Below are positions 49,294 to 63,684 of a DNA stretch of 64,000 bases, piece by piece. Position 1 is the stretch's first letter. The number at the start of each line of letters is the position of its first letter. The translations under genes and the position numbers were made by a program. The DNA comes from Parietaria judaica (Eukaryota > Streptophyta > Magnoliopsida > Rosales > Urticaceae). Location: NCBI GenBank assembly GCA_954871525.1, contig OX940863.1:41712501-41776500 (forward strand). The letters are read 5' to 3'. The notes below the pieces were generated by a model, which worked only from the letters and a program-made list of their open reading frames with translations, did not search any database and was not told the origin of the DNA.

Positions 49294-52200
49294 GCTCGAA
49301 AAACTTTCAATTCAAAAACAAACCCAATTTATAATAATACCACCCTAAAGAAGGTCTAGGAACTCAAATTTCATCAAGAACGAATCGTATTTGCCCTCGT
49401 AAGAAAACCAATTTTTAACACTTTTCGTTAAAAGTTTTAACCCATTAACGGCTTGATATAGAAACTAGGAGATAGCTCTTCACTGTTTAGGTATTAAAAT
49501 ATGTAAATGTGATACAATTACACATGATTAAGCATTTTGAAGTTCATTTGTTGTTTAAAATATTGTTTAATTAGGGTTCTTTCTCGGAAAATGGGAAAAA
49601 GACTCAGTTTTTTTTGGAGCACGCATTAATTGTTGAAACTGGATTTTAAGAGAGCTCCAAAAACTTTTAATTCCAAAACTAACCCCATTTATAATAATAC
49701 CACCCTAAAGAAGGTCTAGAAACTCAAATTTCAACAAGAACGCATCGTATTTGCTCCTGTAAGATAATCAATTTTTAACACTTTTCGGTAAAGATTTTAA
49801 CTCGTTCACGGCTTCATATAGAAACTAGGAGATAGTGCTTCGCAATTTAGGGATTAAAATAAGTTAATGTAATAATATTACATATTATTAAGCATTTTTA
49901 AGTTCATTTTTTGTTTTAAATATCTTTTAATTAGAGTTCTTTCGCGTAAAATGGGAAAAAGACTCAGTTTTTTTTGGAGGACGCAATAATTGTTGAAACT
50001 AGATTTTAAGAGAGCTCGAAAAACTTTCAATTCAAAAACAAACCCAATTTATAATAATACCACCCTAAAGAAGGTGTAGTAACTCAAATTATATCAAGAA
50101 CGCATCGTATTTGCCCTCGTAAGAAAACCAATTTTTAACACTTTTCGTTAAAAGTTTTAACCCATTAACGGCTTGATATAGAAACTAGGAGATAGCTCTT
50201 CACTGTTTAGGTATTAAAATATGTAAATGTGATACAATTACACATGATTAAGCATTTTGAAGTTCATTTGTTGTTTAAAATATCGTTTAATTAGGGTTCT
50301 TTCTCAGAAAATGGGAAAAAGACTCAGTTTTTTTTGGAGCACGCATTAATTGTTGAAACTGGATTTTAAGAGAGCTCCAAAAACTTTAATTCCAAAACTA
50401 ACCCCATTTATAATAATACCACCCTAAAGAAGGTCTAGCAACTCAAATTTCAACAAGAACGCATCGTATTTGCTCTTGTAAGATAATCAATTTTTAACAC
50501 TTTTCGGTAAAGATTTTAACTCGTTCACGGCTTCATATAGAAACTAGGAGATAGTGCTTCGCAATTTAGGTATTAAAATAAGTTAATGTAATAATATTAC
50601 ATATTATTAAGCATTTTTAAGTTCATTTTTTGTTTTAAATATCTTTTAATTAGAGTTCTTTCTCGTAAAATGGGAAAGAGACTCAGTTTTTTTTGGAGGA
50701 CGCATTAATTGTTGAAACTAGATTTTAAGAGAGCTCGAAAAACTTTCAATTCAAAAACAAACATAATTTATAATAATACCACCCTAAAGAAGGTGTAGGA
50801 ACTCAAATTATATCAAGAACGCATCGTATTTGCCCTCGTAAGAAAACCAATTTTTAACACTTTTCGTTAAAAGTTTTAACCCATTAACGGCTTGATATAG
50901 AAACTAGGAGATAGCTCTTCACTGTTTAGGTATTAAAATATGTAAATGTGATACAATTACACATGATTAAGCATTTTGAAGTTCATTTGTTGTTTAAAAT
51001 ATCGTTTAATTAGGGTTCTTTCTCAGAAAATGGGAAAAAGACTCAGTTTTTTTTGGAGCACGCATTAATTGTTGAAACTGGATTTTAAGAGAGCTCCAAA
51101 AACTTTAATTCCAAAACTAACCCCATTTATAATAATACCACCCTAAAGAAGGTCTAGCAAGTCAAATTTCAACAAGAACGCATCGTATTTGCTCTTGTAA
51201 GATAATCAATTTTTAACACTTTTCGGTAAAGATTTTAACTCGTTCACGGCTTCATATAGAAACTAGGAGATAGTGCTTCGCAATTTAGGTATTAAAATAA
51301 GTTAATGTAATAATATTACATATTATTAAGCATTTTTAAGTTCATTTTTTGTTTTAAATATCTTTTAATTAGAGTTCTTTCTCGTAAAATGGGAAAGAGA
51401 CTCAGTTTTTTTTGGAGGACGCATTAATTGTTGAAACTAGATTTTAAGAGAGCTCGAAAAACTTTCAATTCAAAAACAAACATAATTTATAATAATACCA
51501 CCCTAAAGAAGGTGTAGGAACTCAAATTATATCAAGAACGCATCGTATTTGCCCTCGTAAGAAAACCAATTTTTAACACTTTTCGTTAAAAGTTTTAACC
51601 CATTAACGGCTTGATATAGAAACTAGGAGATAGCTCTTCACTGTTTAGGTATTAAAATATGTAAATGTGATACAATTACACATGATTAAGCATTTTGAAG
51701 TTCATTTGTTGTTTAAAATATCGTTTAATTAGGGTTCTTTCTCAGAAAATGGGAAAAAGACTCAGTTTTTTTTGGAGCACGCATTAATTGTTGAAACTGG
51801 ATTTTAAGAGAGCTCCAAAAACTTTAATTCCAAAACTAACCCCATTTATAATAATACCACCCTAAAGAAGGTCTAGCAAGTCAAATTTCAACAAGAACGC
51901 ATCGTATTTGCTCTTGTAAGATAATCAATTTTTAACACTTTTCGGTAAAGATTTTAACTCGTTCACGGCTTCATATAGAAACTAGGAGATAGTGCTTCGC
52001 AATTTAGGTATTAAAATAAGTTAATGTAATAATATTACATATTATTAAGCATTTTTAAGTTCATTTTTTGTTTTAAATATCTTTTAATTAGAGTTCTTTC
52101 GCGTAAAATGGGAAAGAGACTCAGTTTTTTTTTGGAGGACGCAATAATTGTTGAAACTAGATTTTAAGAGAGCTCGAAAAACTTTCAATTCAAAAACAAA

Positions 52201-55200
52201 CCCAATTTATAATAATACCACCCTAAAGAAGGTCTAGGAACTCAAATTTCATCAAGAACGAATCGTATTTGCCCTCGTAAGAAAACCAATTTTTAACACT
52301 TTTCGTTAAAAGTTTTAACCCATTAACGGCTTGATATAGAAACTAGGAGATAGCTCTTCACTGTTTAGGTATTAAAATATGTAAATGTGATACAATTACA
52401 CATGATTAAGCATTTTGAAGTTCATTTGTTGTTTAAAATATTGTTTAATTAGGGTTCTTTCTCGGAAAATGGGAAAAAGACTCAGTTTTTTTTGGAGCAC
52501 GCATTAATTGTTGAAACTGGATTTTAAGAGAGCTCCAAAAACTTTTAATTCCAAAACTAACCCCATTTATAATAATACCACCCTAAAGAAGGTCTAGAAA
52601 CTCAAATTTCAACAAGAACGCATCGTATTTGCTCCTGTAAGATAATCAATTTTTAACACTTTTCGGTAAAGATTTTAACTCGTTCACGGCTTCATATAGA
52701 AACTAGGAGATAGTGCTTCGCAATTTAGGGATTAAAATAAGTTAATGTAATAATATTACATATTATTAAGCATTTTTAAGTTCATTTTTTGTTTTAAATA
52801 TCTTTTAATTAGAGTTCTTTCGCGTAAAATGGGAAAAAGACTCAGTTTTTTTTGGAGGACGCAATAATTGTTGAAACTAGATTTTAAGAGAGCTCGAAAA
52901 ACTTTCAATTCAAAAACAAACCCAATTTATAATAATACCACCCTAAAGAAGGTGTAGTAACTCAAATTATATCAAGAACGCATCGTATTTGCCCTCGTAA
53001 GAAAACCAATTTTTAACACTTTTCGTTAAAAGTTTTAACCCATTAACGGCTTGATATAGAAACTAGGAGATAGCTCTTCACTGTTTAGGTATTAAAATAT
53101 GTAAATGTGATACAATTACACATGATTAAGCATTTTGAAGTTCATTTGTTGTTTAAAATATCGTTTAATTAGGGTTCTTTCTCAGAAAATGGGAAAAAGA
53201 CTCAGTTTTTTTTGGAGCACGCATTAATTGTTGAAACTGGATTTTAAGAGAGCTCCAAAAACTTTAATTCCAAAACTAACCCCATTTATAATAATACCAC
53301 CCTAAAGAAGGTCTAGCAAGTCAAATTTCAACAAGAACGCATCGTATTTGCTCTTGTAAGATAATCAATTTTTAACACTTTTCGGTAAAGATTTTAACTC
53401 GTTCACGGCTTCATATAGAAACTAGGAGATAGTGCTTCGCAATTTAGGTATTAAAATAAGTTAATGTAATAATATTACATATTATTAAGCATTTTTAAGT
53501 TCATTTTTTGTTTTAAATATCTTTTAATTAGAGTTCTTTCGCGTAAAATGGGAAAGAGACTCAGTTTTTTTTGGAGGACGCATTAATTGTTGAAACTAGA
53601 TTTTAAGAGAGCTCGAAAAACTTTCAATTCAAAAACAAACCCAATTTATAATAATACCACCCTAAAGAAGGTCTAGGAACTCAAATTTCATCAAGAACGA
53701 ATCGTATTTGCCCTCGTAAGAAAACCAATTTTTAACACTTTTCGTTAAAAGTTTTAACCCATTAACGGCTTGATATAGAAACTAGGAGATAGCTCTTCAC
53801 TGTTTAGGTATTAAAATATGTAAATGTGATACAATTACACATGATTAAGCATTTTGAAGTTCATTTGTTGTTTAAAATATTGTTTAATTAGGGTTCTTTC
53901 TCGGAAAATGGGAAAAAGACTCAGTTTTTTTTGGAGCACGCATTAATTGTTGAAACTGGATTTTAAGAGAGCTCCAAAAACTTTTAATTCCAAAACTAAC
54001 CCAATTTATAATAATACCACCCTAAAGAAGGTCTAGCAACTCAAATTTCAACAAGAACGCATCGTATTTGCTCCTGTAAGATAATCAATTTTTAACACTT
54101 TTCGGTAAAGATTTTAACTCGTTCACGGCTTCATATAGAAACTAGGAGATAGTGCTTCGCAATTTAGGGATTAAAATAAGTTAATGTAATAATATTACAT
54201 ATTATTAAGCATTTTTAAGTTCATTTTTTGTTTTAAATATCTTTTAATTAGAGTTCTTTCGCGTAAAATGGGAAAAAGACTCAGTTTTTTTTGGAGGACG
54301 CAATAATTGTTGAAACTAGATTTTAAGAGAGCTCGAAAAACTTTCAATTCAAAAACAAACCCAATTTATAATAATACCACCCTAAAGAAGGTGTAGTAAC
54401 TCAAATTATATCAAGAACGCATCGTATTTGCCCTCGTAAGAAAACCAATTTTTAACACTTTTCGTTAAAAGTTTTAACCCATTAACGGCTTGATATAGAA
54501 ACTAGGAGATAGCTCTTCACTGTTTAGGTATTAAAATATGTAAATGTGATACAATTACACATGATTAAGCATTTTGAAGTTCATTTGTTGTTTAAAATAT
54601 CGTTTAATTAGGGTTCTTTCTCAGAAAATGGGAAAAAGACTCAGTTTTTTTTGGAGCACGCATTAATTGTTGAAACTGGATTTTAAGAGAGCTCCAAAAA
54701 CTTTAATTCCAAAACTAACCCCATTTATAATAATACCACCCTAAAGAAGGTCTAGCAACTCAAATTTCAACAAGAACGCATCGTATTTGCTCTTGTAAGA
54801 TAATCAATTTTTAACACTTTTCGGTAAAGATTTTAACTCGTTCACGGCTTCATATAGAAACTAGGAGATAGTGCTTCGCAATTTAGGTATTAAAATAAGT
54901 TAATGTAATAATATTACATATTATTAAGCATTTTTAAGTTCATTTTTTGTTTTAAATATCTTTTAATTAGAGTTCTTTCGCGTAAAATGGGAAAGAGACT
55001 CAGTTTTTTTTGGAGGACGCATTAATTGTTGAAACTAGATTTTAAGAGAGCTCGAAAAACTTTCAATTCAAAAACAAACCCAATTTATAATAATACCACC
55101 CTAAAGAAGGTGTAGGAACTCAAATTATATCAAGAACGCATCGTATTTGCCCTCGTAAGAAAACCAATTTTTAACACTTTTCGTTAAAAGTTTTAACCCA

Positions 55201-58200
55201 TTAACGGCTTGATATAGAAACTAGGAGATAGCTCTTCACTGTTTAGGTATTAAAATATGTAAATGTGATACAATTACACATGATTAAGCATTTTGAAGTT
55301 CATTTGTTGTTTAAAATATCGTTTAATTAGGGTTCTTTCTCAGAAAATGGGAAAAAGACTCAGTTTTTTTTGGAGCACGCATTAATTGTTGAAACTGGAT
55401 TTTAAGAGAGCTCCAAAAACTTTAATTCCAAAACTAACCCCATTTATAATAATACCACCCTAAAGAAGGTCTAGCAACTCAAATTTCAACAAGAACGCAT
55501 CGTATTTGCTCTTGTAAGATAATCAATTTTTAACACTTTTCGGTAAAGATTTTAACTCGTTCACGGCTTCATATAGAAACTAGGAGATAGTGCTTCGCAA
55601 TTTAGGTATTAAAATAAGTTAATGTAATAATATTACATATTATTAAGCATTTTTAAGTTCATTTTTTGTTTTAAATATCTTTTAATTAGAGTTCTTTCGC
55701 GTAAAATGGGAAAGAGACTCAGTTTTTTTTGGAGGACGCATTAATTGTTGAAACTAGATTTTAAGAGAGCTCGAAAAACTTTCAATTCAAAAACAAACCC
55801 AATTTATAATAATACCACCCTAAAGAAGGTCTAGGAACTCAAATTTCATCAAGAACGAATCGTATTTGCCCTCGTAAGAAAACCAATTTTTAACACTTTT
55901 CGTTAAAAGTTTTAACCCATTAACGGCTTGATATAGAAACTAGGAGATAGCTCTTCACTGTTTAGGTATTAAAATATGTAAATGTGATACAATTACACAT
56001 GATTAAGCATTTTGAAGTTCATTTGTTGTTTAAAATATCGTTTAATTAGGGTTCTTTCTCAGAAAATGGGAAAAAGACTCAGTTTTTTTTGGAGCACGCA
56101 TTAATTGTTGAAACTGGATTTTAAGAGAGCTCCAAAAACTTTAATTCCAAAACTAACCCCATTTATAATAATACCACCCTAAAGAAGGTCTAGCAACTCA
56201 AATTTCAACAAGAACGCATCGTATTTGCTCTTGTAAGATAATCAATTTTTAACACTTTTCGGTAAAGATTTTAACTCGTTCACGGCTTCATATAGAAACT
56301 AGGAGATAGTGCTTCGCAATTTAGGTATTAAAATAAGTTAATGTAATAATATTACATATTATTAAGCATTTTTAAGTTCATTTTTTGTTTTAAATATCTT
56401 TTAATTAGAGTTCTTTCGCGTAAAATGGGAAAGAGACTCAGTTTTTTTTGGAGGACGCATTAATTGTTGAAACTAGATTTTAAGAGAGCTCGAAAAACTT
56501 TCAATTCAAAAACAAACCCAATTTATAATAATACCACCCTAAAGAAGGTCTAGGAACTCAAATTTCATCAAGAACGAATCGTATTTGCCCTCGTAAGAAA
56601 ACCAATTTTTAACACTTTTCGTTAAAAGTTTTAACCCATTAACGGCTTGATATAGAAACTAGGAGATAGCTCTTCACTGTTTAGGTATTAAAATATGTAA
56701 ATGTGATACAATTACACATGATTAAGCATTTTGAAGTTCATTTGTTGTTTAAAATATTGTTTAATTAGGGTTCTTTCTCGGAAAATGGGAAAAAGACTCA
56801 GTTTTTTTTGGAGCACGCATTAATTGTTGAAACTGGATTTTAAGAGAGCTCCAAAAACTTTTAATTCCAAAACTAACCCCATTTATAATAATACCACCCT
56901 AAAGAAGGTCTAGCAACTCAAATTTCAACAAGAACGCATCGTATTTGCTCCTGTAAGATAATCAATTTTTAACACTTTTCGGTAAAGATTTTAACTCGTT
57001 CACGGCTTCATATAGAAACTAGGAGATAGTGCTTCGCAATTTAGGGATTAAAATAAGTTAATGTAATAATATTACATATTATTAAGCATTTTTAAGTTCA
57101 TTTTTTGTTTTAAATATCTTTTAATTAGAGTTCTTTCGCGTAAAATGGGAAAAAGACTCAGTTTTTTTTGGAGGACGCAATAATTGTTGAAACTAGATTT
57201 TAAGAGAGCTCGAAAAACTTTCAATTCAAAAACAAACCCAATTTATAATAATACCACCCTAAAGAAGGTGTAGTAACTCAAATTATATCAAGAACGCATC
57301 GTATTTGCCCTCGTAAGAAAACCAATTTTTAACACTTTTCGTTAAAAGTTTTAACCCATTAACGGCTTGATATAGAAACTAGGAGATAGCTCTTCACTGT
57401 TTAGGTATTAAAATATGTAAATGTGATACAATTACACATGATTAAGCATTTTGAAGTTCATTTGTTGTTTAAAATATCGTTTAATTAGGGTTCTTTCTCA
57501 GAAAATGGGAAAAAGACTCAGTTTTTTTTGGAGCACGCATTAATTGTTGAAACTGGATTTTAAGAGAGCTCCAAAAACTTTAATTCTAAAACTAACCCCA
57601 TTTATAATAATACCACCCTAAAGAAGGTCTAGCAACTCAAATTTCAACAAGAACGCATCGTATTTGCTCTTGTAAGATAATCAATTTTTAACACTTTTCG
57701 GTAAAGATTTTAACTCGTTCACGGCTTCATATAGAAACTAGGAGATAGTGCTTCGCAATTTAGGTATTAAAATAAGTTAATGTAATAATATTACATATTA
57801 TTAAGCATTTTTAAGTTCATTTTTTGTTTTAAATATCTTTTAATTAGAGTTCTTTCGCGTAAAATGGGAAAGAGACTCAGTTTTTTTTGGAGGACGCATT
57901 AATTGTTGAAACTAGATTTTAAGAGAGCTCGAAAAACTTTCAATTCAAAAACAAACCCAATTTATAATAATACCACCCTAAAGAAGGTGTAGGAACTCAA
58001 ATTATATCAAGAACGCATCGTATTTGCCCTCGTAAGAAAACCAATTTTTAACACTTTTCGTTAAAAGTTTTAACCCATTAACGGCTTGATATAGAAACTA
58101 GGAGATAGCTCTTCACTGTTTAGGTATTAAAATATGTAAATGTGATACAATTAAACATGATTAAGCATTTTTAAGTTCATTTGTTGTTTAAAATATCGTT

Positions 58201-60805
58201 TAATTAGGGTTCTTTCTCAGAAAATGGGAAAAAGACTCAGTTTTTTTTGGAGCACGCATTAATTGTTGAAACTGGATTTTAAGAGAGCTCCAAAAACTTT
58301 AATTCCAAAACTAACCCCATTTATAATAATACCACCCTAAAGAAGGTCTAGCAACTCAAATTTCAACAAGAACGCATCGTATTTGCTCTTGTAAGATAAT
58401 CAATTTTTAACACTTTTCGGTAAAGATTTTAACTCGTTCACGGCTTCATATAGAAACTAGGAGATAGTGCTTCGCAATTTAGGTATTAAAATAAGTTAAT
58501 GTAATAATATTACATATTATTAAGCATTTTTAAGTTCATTTTTTGTTTTAAATATCTTTTAATTAGAGTTCTTTCGCGTAAAATGGGAAAGAGACTCAGT
58601 TTTTTTTGGAGGACGCATTAATTGTTGAAACTAGATTTTAAGAGAGCTCGAAAAACTTTCAATTCAAAAACAAACCCAATTTATAATAATACCACCCTAA
58701 AGAAGGTCTAGGAACTCAAATTTCATCAAGAACGAATCGTATTTGCCCTCGTAAGAAAACCAATTTTTAACACTTTTCGTTAAAAGTTTTAACCCATTAA
58801 CGGCTTGATATAGAAACTAGGAGATAGCTCTTCACTGTTTAGGTATTAAAATATGTAAATGTGATACAATTACACATGATTAAGCATTTTGAAGTTCATT
58901 TGTTGTTTAAAATATTGTTTAATTAGGGTTCTTTCTCGGAAAATGGGAAAAAGACTCAGTTTTTTTTGGAGCACGCATTAATTGTTGAAACTGGATTTTA
59001 AGAGAGCTCCAAAAACTTTTAATTCCAAAACTAACCCCATTTATAATAATACCACCCTAAAGAAGGTCTAGCAACTCAAATTTCAACAAGAACGCATCGT
59101 ATTTGCTCCTGTAAGATAATCAATTTTTAACACTTTTCGGTAAAGATTTTAACTCGTTCACGGCTTCATATAGAAACTAGGAGATAGTGCTTCGCAATTT
59201 AGGTATTAAAATAAGTTAATGTAATAATATTACATATTATTAAGCATTTTTAAGTTCATTTTTTGTTTTAAATATCTTTTAATTAGAGTTCTTTCGCGTA
59301 AAATGGGAAAGAGACTCAGTTTTTTTTGGAGGACGCATTAATTGTTGAAACTAGATTTTAAGAGAGCTCGAAAAACTTTCAATTCAAAAACAAAACCCAA
59401 TTTATAATAATACCACCCTAAAGAAGGTGTAGGAACTCAAATTATATCAAGAACGCATCGTATTTGCCCTCGTAAGAAAACCAATTTTTAACACTTTTCG
59501 TTAAAAGTTTTAACCCATTAACGGCTTGATATAGAAACTAGGAGATAGCTCTTCACTGTTTAGGTATTAAAATATGTAAATGTGATACAATTACACATGA
59601 TTAAGCATTTTGAAGTTCATTTGTTGTTTAAAATATCGTTTAATTAGGGTTCTTTCTCAGAAAATGGGAAAAAGACTCAGTTTTTTTTGGAGCACGCATT
59701 AATTGTTGAAACTGGATTTTAAGAGAGCTCCAAAAACTTTAATTCCAAAACTAACCCCATTTATAATAATACCACCCTAAAGAAGGTCTAGCAACTCAAA
59801 TTTCAACAAGAACGCATCGTATTTGCTCTTGTAAGATAATCAATTTTTAACACTTTTCGGTAAAGATTTTAACTCGTTCACGGCTTCATATAGAAACTAG
59901 GAGATAGTGCTTCGCAATTTAGGTATTAAAATAAGTTAATGTAATAATATTACATATTATTAAGCATTTTTAAGTTCATTTTTTGTTTTAAATATCTTTT
60001 AATTAGAGTTCTTTCGCGTAAAATGGGAAAGAGACTCAGTTTTTTTTGGAGGACGCATTAATTGTTGAAACTAGATTTTAAGAGAGCTCGAAAAACTTTC
60101 AATTCAAAAACAAACCCAATTTATAATAATACCACCCTAAAGAAGGTCTAGGAACTCAAATTTCATCAAGAACGAATCGTATTTGCCCTCGTAAGAAAAC
60201 CAATTTTTAACACTTTTCGTTAAAAGTTTTAACCCATTAACGGCTTGATATAGAAACTAGGAGATAGCTCTTCACTGTTTAGGTATTAAAATATGTAAAT
60301 GTGATACAATTACACATGATTAAGCATTTTGAAGTTCATTTGTTGTTTAAAATATTGTTTAATTAGGGTTCTTTCTCGGAAAATGGGAAAAAGACTCAGT
60401 TTTTTTTGGAGCACGCATTAATTGTTGAAACTGGATTTTAAGAGAGCTCCAAAAACTTTTAATTCCAAAACTAACCCCATTTATAATAATACCACCCTAA
60501 AGAAGGTCTAGCAACTCAAATTTCAACAAGAACGCATCGTATTTGCTCCTGTAAGATAATCAATTTTTAACACTTTTCGGTAAAGATTTTAACTCGTTCA
60601 CGGCTTCATATAGAAACTAGGAGATAGTGCTTCGCAATTTAGGGATTAAAATAAGTTAATGTAATAATATTACATATTATTAAGCATTTTTAAGTTCATT
60701 TTTTGTTTTAAATATCTTTTAATTAGAGTTCTTTCGCGTAAAATGGGAAAAAGACTCAGTTTTTTTTGGAGGACGCATTAATTGTTGAAACTAGATTTTT
60801 AGAGA
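49294..60805. repeat. Shuffled A-B dimer HORs keyed by the CGAATCG A monomer
   Basis: A monomers with GAACGAATCG begin at 49294, 52172, 53611, 55769, 56488, 58646 and 60086, so units are 2878, 1439, 2158, 719, 2158 and 1440 bp: 8, 4, 2, 6 or 4 monomers in varying order. Typical neighbours are B with GCTCCTGTAAG (49654, 52532, 53971, 56848, 59006, 60446), A with GGTGTAGTAAC (50014, 52892, 54331, 57208) and B with GCAAGTCAAA (51093, 51812, 53252). A CGCAATAATTG variant sits before several of the GTGTAGTAAC monomers. Only A and B are present. The pattern is that of repeated unequal exchange in dimer register. Confidence 0.88.
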
Positions 60806-63684
60806 GCTCGAAAAACTTTCAATTCAAAAACAAACCCAATTTATAATAATACCACCCTAAAGAAGGTCTAGGAACTCAAATTTCATCAAGAACGCATCGT
60901 ATTTGCCCTGGTAAGAAATCCAATTTTTAACACTTTTCGTTAAAAGTTTTAACCCATTAACGGCTTGATATAGAAACTAGGAGATAGCTCTTCACTGTTT
61001 AGGTATTAAAATATGTAAATGTGATACAATTACACATGATTAAGCATTTTGAAGTTCATTTGTTATTTAAAATATCGTTTAATTAGGGTTCTTTCTCGGA
61101 AAATGGGAAAAAGACTCAGTTTTTTTTGGAGCACGCATTAATTGTTGAAACTGGATTTTAAGTGAGCTCCAAAAACTTTTAATTCCAAAACTAACCCCAT
61201 TTATAATAATACCACCCTAAATAAGGTCTAGCAACTTAAATTTCAACAAGAACGCATCGTATTTGCTCTTGTAAGATAATCAATTTTTAACACTTTTCGG
61301 TAAAGATTTTAACTCGTTCACGGCTTCATATAGAAACTAGGAGATAGTGCTTCGCAATTTAGGGATTAAAATAAGTTAATGTAATAATATTACATATTAT
61401 TAAGCATTTTTAAGTTCATTTTTTGTTTTAAATATCTTTTAATTAGAGTTCTTTCGCGTAAAATGGGAAAAAGACTCAGTTTTTTTTGGAGGACGCATTA
61501 ATTGTTGAAACTAGATTTTAAGAGAGCTCGAAAAACTTTCAATTCAAAAACAAACCCAATTTATAATAATACCACCCTAAAGAAGGTGTAGGAACTCAAA
61601 TTTCATCAAGAACGCATAGTATTTGCCCTCGTAAGAAAACCAATTTTTAACACTTTTCGTTAAAAAATTTAACCCATTAACGGCTTGATATAGAAACTAG
61701 GAGATAGCTCTTCACTGTTTAGGTATTAAAATATGTAAATGTGATACAATTACACATGATTAAGCATTTTGAAGTTCATTTGTTGTTTAAAATATTGTTT
61801 AATTAGGGTTCTTTCTCGGAAAATGGGAAAAAGACTCAGTTTTTTTTGGAGCACGCATTAATTGTTGAAACTGGATTTTAAGAGAGCTCCAAAAACTTTT
61901 AATTCCAAAACTAACCCCATTTATAATAATACCACCCTAAAGAAGGTCTAGCAACTCAAATTTCAACAAGAACGCATCGTATTTGCTCCTGTAAGATAAT
62001 CAATTTTTAACACTTTTCGGTAAAGATTTTAACTCGTTCACGGCTTCATATAGAAACTAGGAGATAGTGCTTCGCAATTTAGGGATTAAAATAAGTTAAT
62101 GTAATAATATTACATATTATTAAGCATTTTTAAGTTCATTTTTTGTTTTAAATATCTTTTAATTAGAGTTCTTTCGCGTAAAATGGGAAAAAGACTCAGT
62201 TTTTTTTGGAGGACGCATTAATTGTTGAAACTAGATTTTTAGAGAGCTCGAAAAACTTTCAATTCAAAAACAAACCCAATTTATAATAATACCACCCTAA
62301 AGAAGGTCTAGGAACTCAAATTTCATCAAGAACGCATCGTATTTGCCTTGGTAAGAAATCCAATTTTTAACACTTTTCGTTAAAAGTTTTAACCCATTAA
62401 CGGCTTGATATAGAAACTAGGAGATAGCTCTTCACTGTTTAGGTATTAAAATATGTAAATGTGATACAATTACACATGATTAAGCATTTTGAAGTTCATT
62501 TGTTATTTAAAATATCGTTTAATTAGGGTTCTTTCTCGGAAAATGGGAAAAAGACTCAGTTTTTTTTGGAGCACGCATTAATTGTTGAAACTGGATTTTA
62601 AGAGAGCTCCAAAAACTTTTAATTCCAAAACTAACCCCATTTATAATAATACCACCCTAAAGAAGGTCTAGCAACTTAAATTTCAACAAGAACGCATCGT
62701 ATTTGCTCTTGTAAGATAATCAATTTTTAACACTTTTCGGTAAAGATTTTAACTCGTTCACGGCTTCATATAGAAACTAGGAGATAGTGCTTCGCAATTT
62801 AGGGATTAAAATAAGTTAATGTAATAATATTACATATTATTAAGCATTTTTAAGTTCATTTTTTGTTTTAAATATCTTTTAATTAGAGTTCTTTCGCGTA
62901 AAATGGGAAAAAGACTCGGTTTTTTTTGGAGGACGCATTAATTGTTGAAACTAGATTTTAAGAGAGCTCGAAAAACTTTCAATTAAAAAACAAACCCAAT
63001 TTATAATAATACCACCCTAAAGAAGGTGTAGGAACTCAAATTTCATCAAGAACGCATAGTATTTGCCCTCGTAAGAAAACCAATTTTTAACACTTTTCGT
63101 TAAAAAATTTAACCCATTAACGGCTTGATATAGAAACTAGGAGATAGCTCTTCACTGTTTAGGTATTAAAATATGTAAATGTGATACAATTACAGATGAT
63201 TAAGCATTTTGAAGTTCATTTGTTGTTTAAAATATCGTTTAATTAGGGTTCTTTCTCGGAAAATGGGAAAAAGACTCAGTTTTTTTTGGAGCACGCATTA
63301 ATTGTTGAAACTGGATTTTAAGAGAGCTCCAAAAACTTTAATTCCAAAACTAACCCCATTTATAATAATACCACCCTAAAGAAGGTCTAGCAACTCAAAT
63401 TTCAACAAGAACGCATCGTATTTGCTCTTGTAAGATAATCAATTTTTAACACTTTTCGGTAAAGATTTTAACTCGTTCACGGCTTCATATAGAAACTAGG
63501 AGATAGTGCTTCGCAATTTAGGTATTAAAATAAGTTAATGTAATAATATTACATATTATTAAGCATTTTTAAGTTCATTTTTTGTTTTAAATATCTTTTA
63601 ATTAGAGTTCTTTCGCGTAAAATGGGAAAGAGACTCAGTTTTTTTTGGAGGACGCATTAATTGTTGAAACTAGATTTTAAGAGA
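60806..63684. repeat. 1440-bp tetramer HOR (A-B-A-B), two direct copies
   Basis: Copies are 60806-62245 and 62246-63684. Shared marks: GGTAAGAAATCC and TTGTTATTTAAAA in the first A (60806, 62246); TCTAGCAACTTAAAT in the first B (61166, 62606); ACGCATAGTATTTGCC and TTAAAAAATTTAACCC in the second A (61526, 62966). The last B differs: at 61886 it has GCTCCTG, while at 63326 it has GCTCTTG with GGTATT and GGGAAAGAGAC, so the second copy is a recombinant at its right end. Confidence 0.9.
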
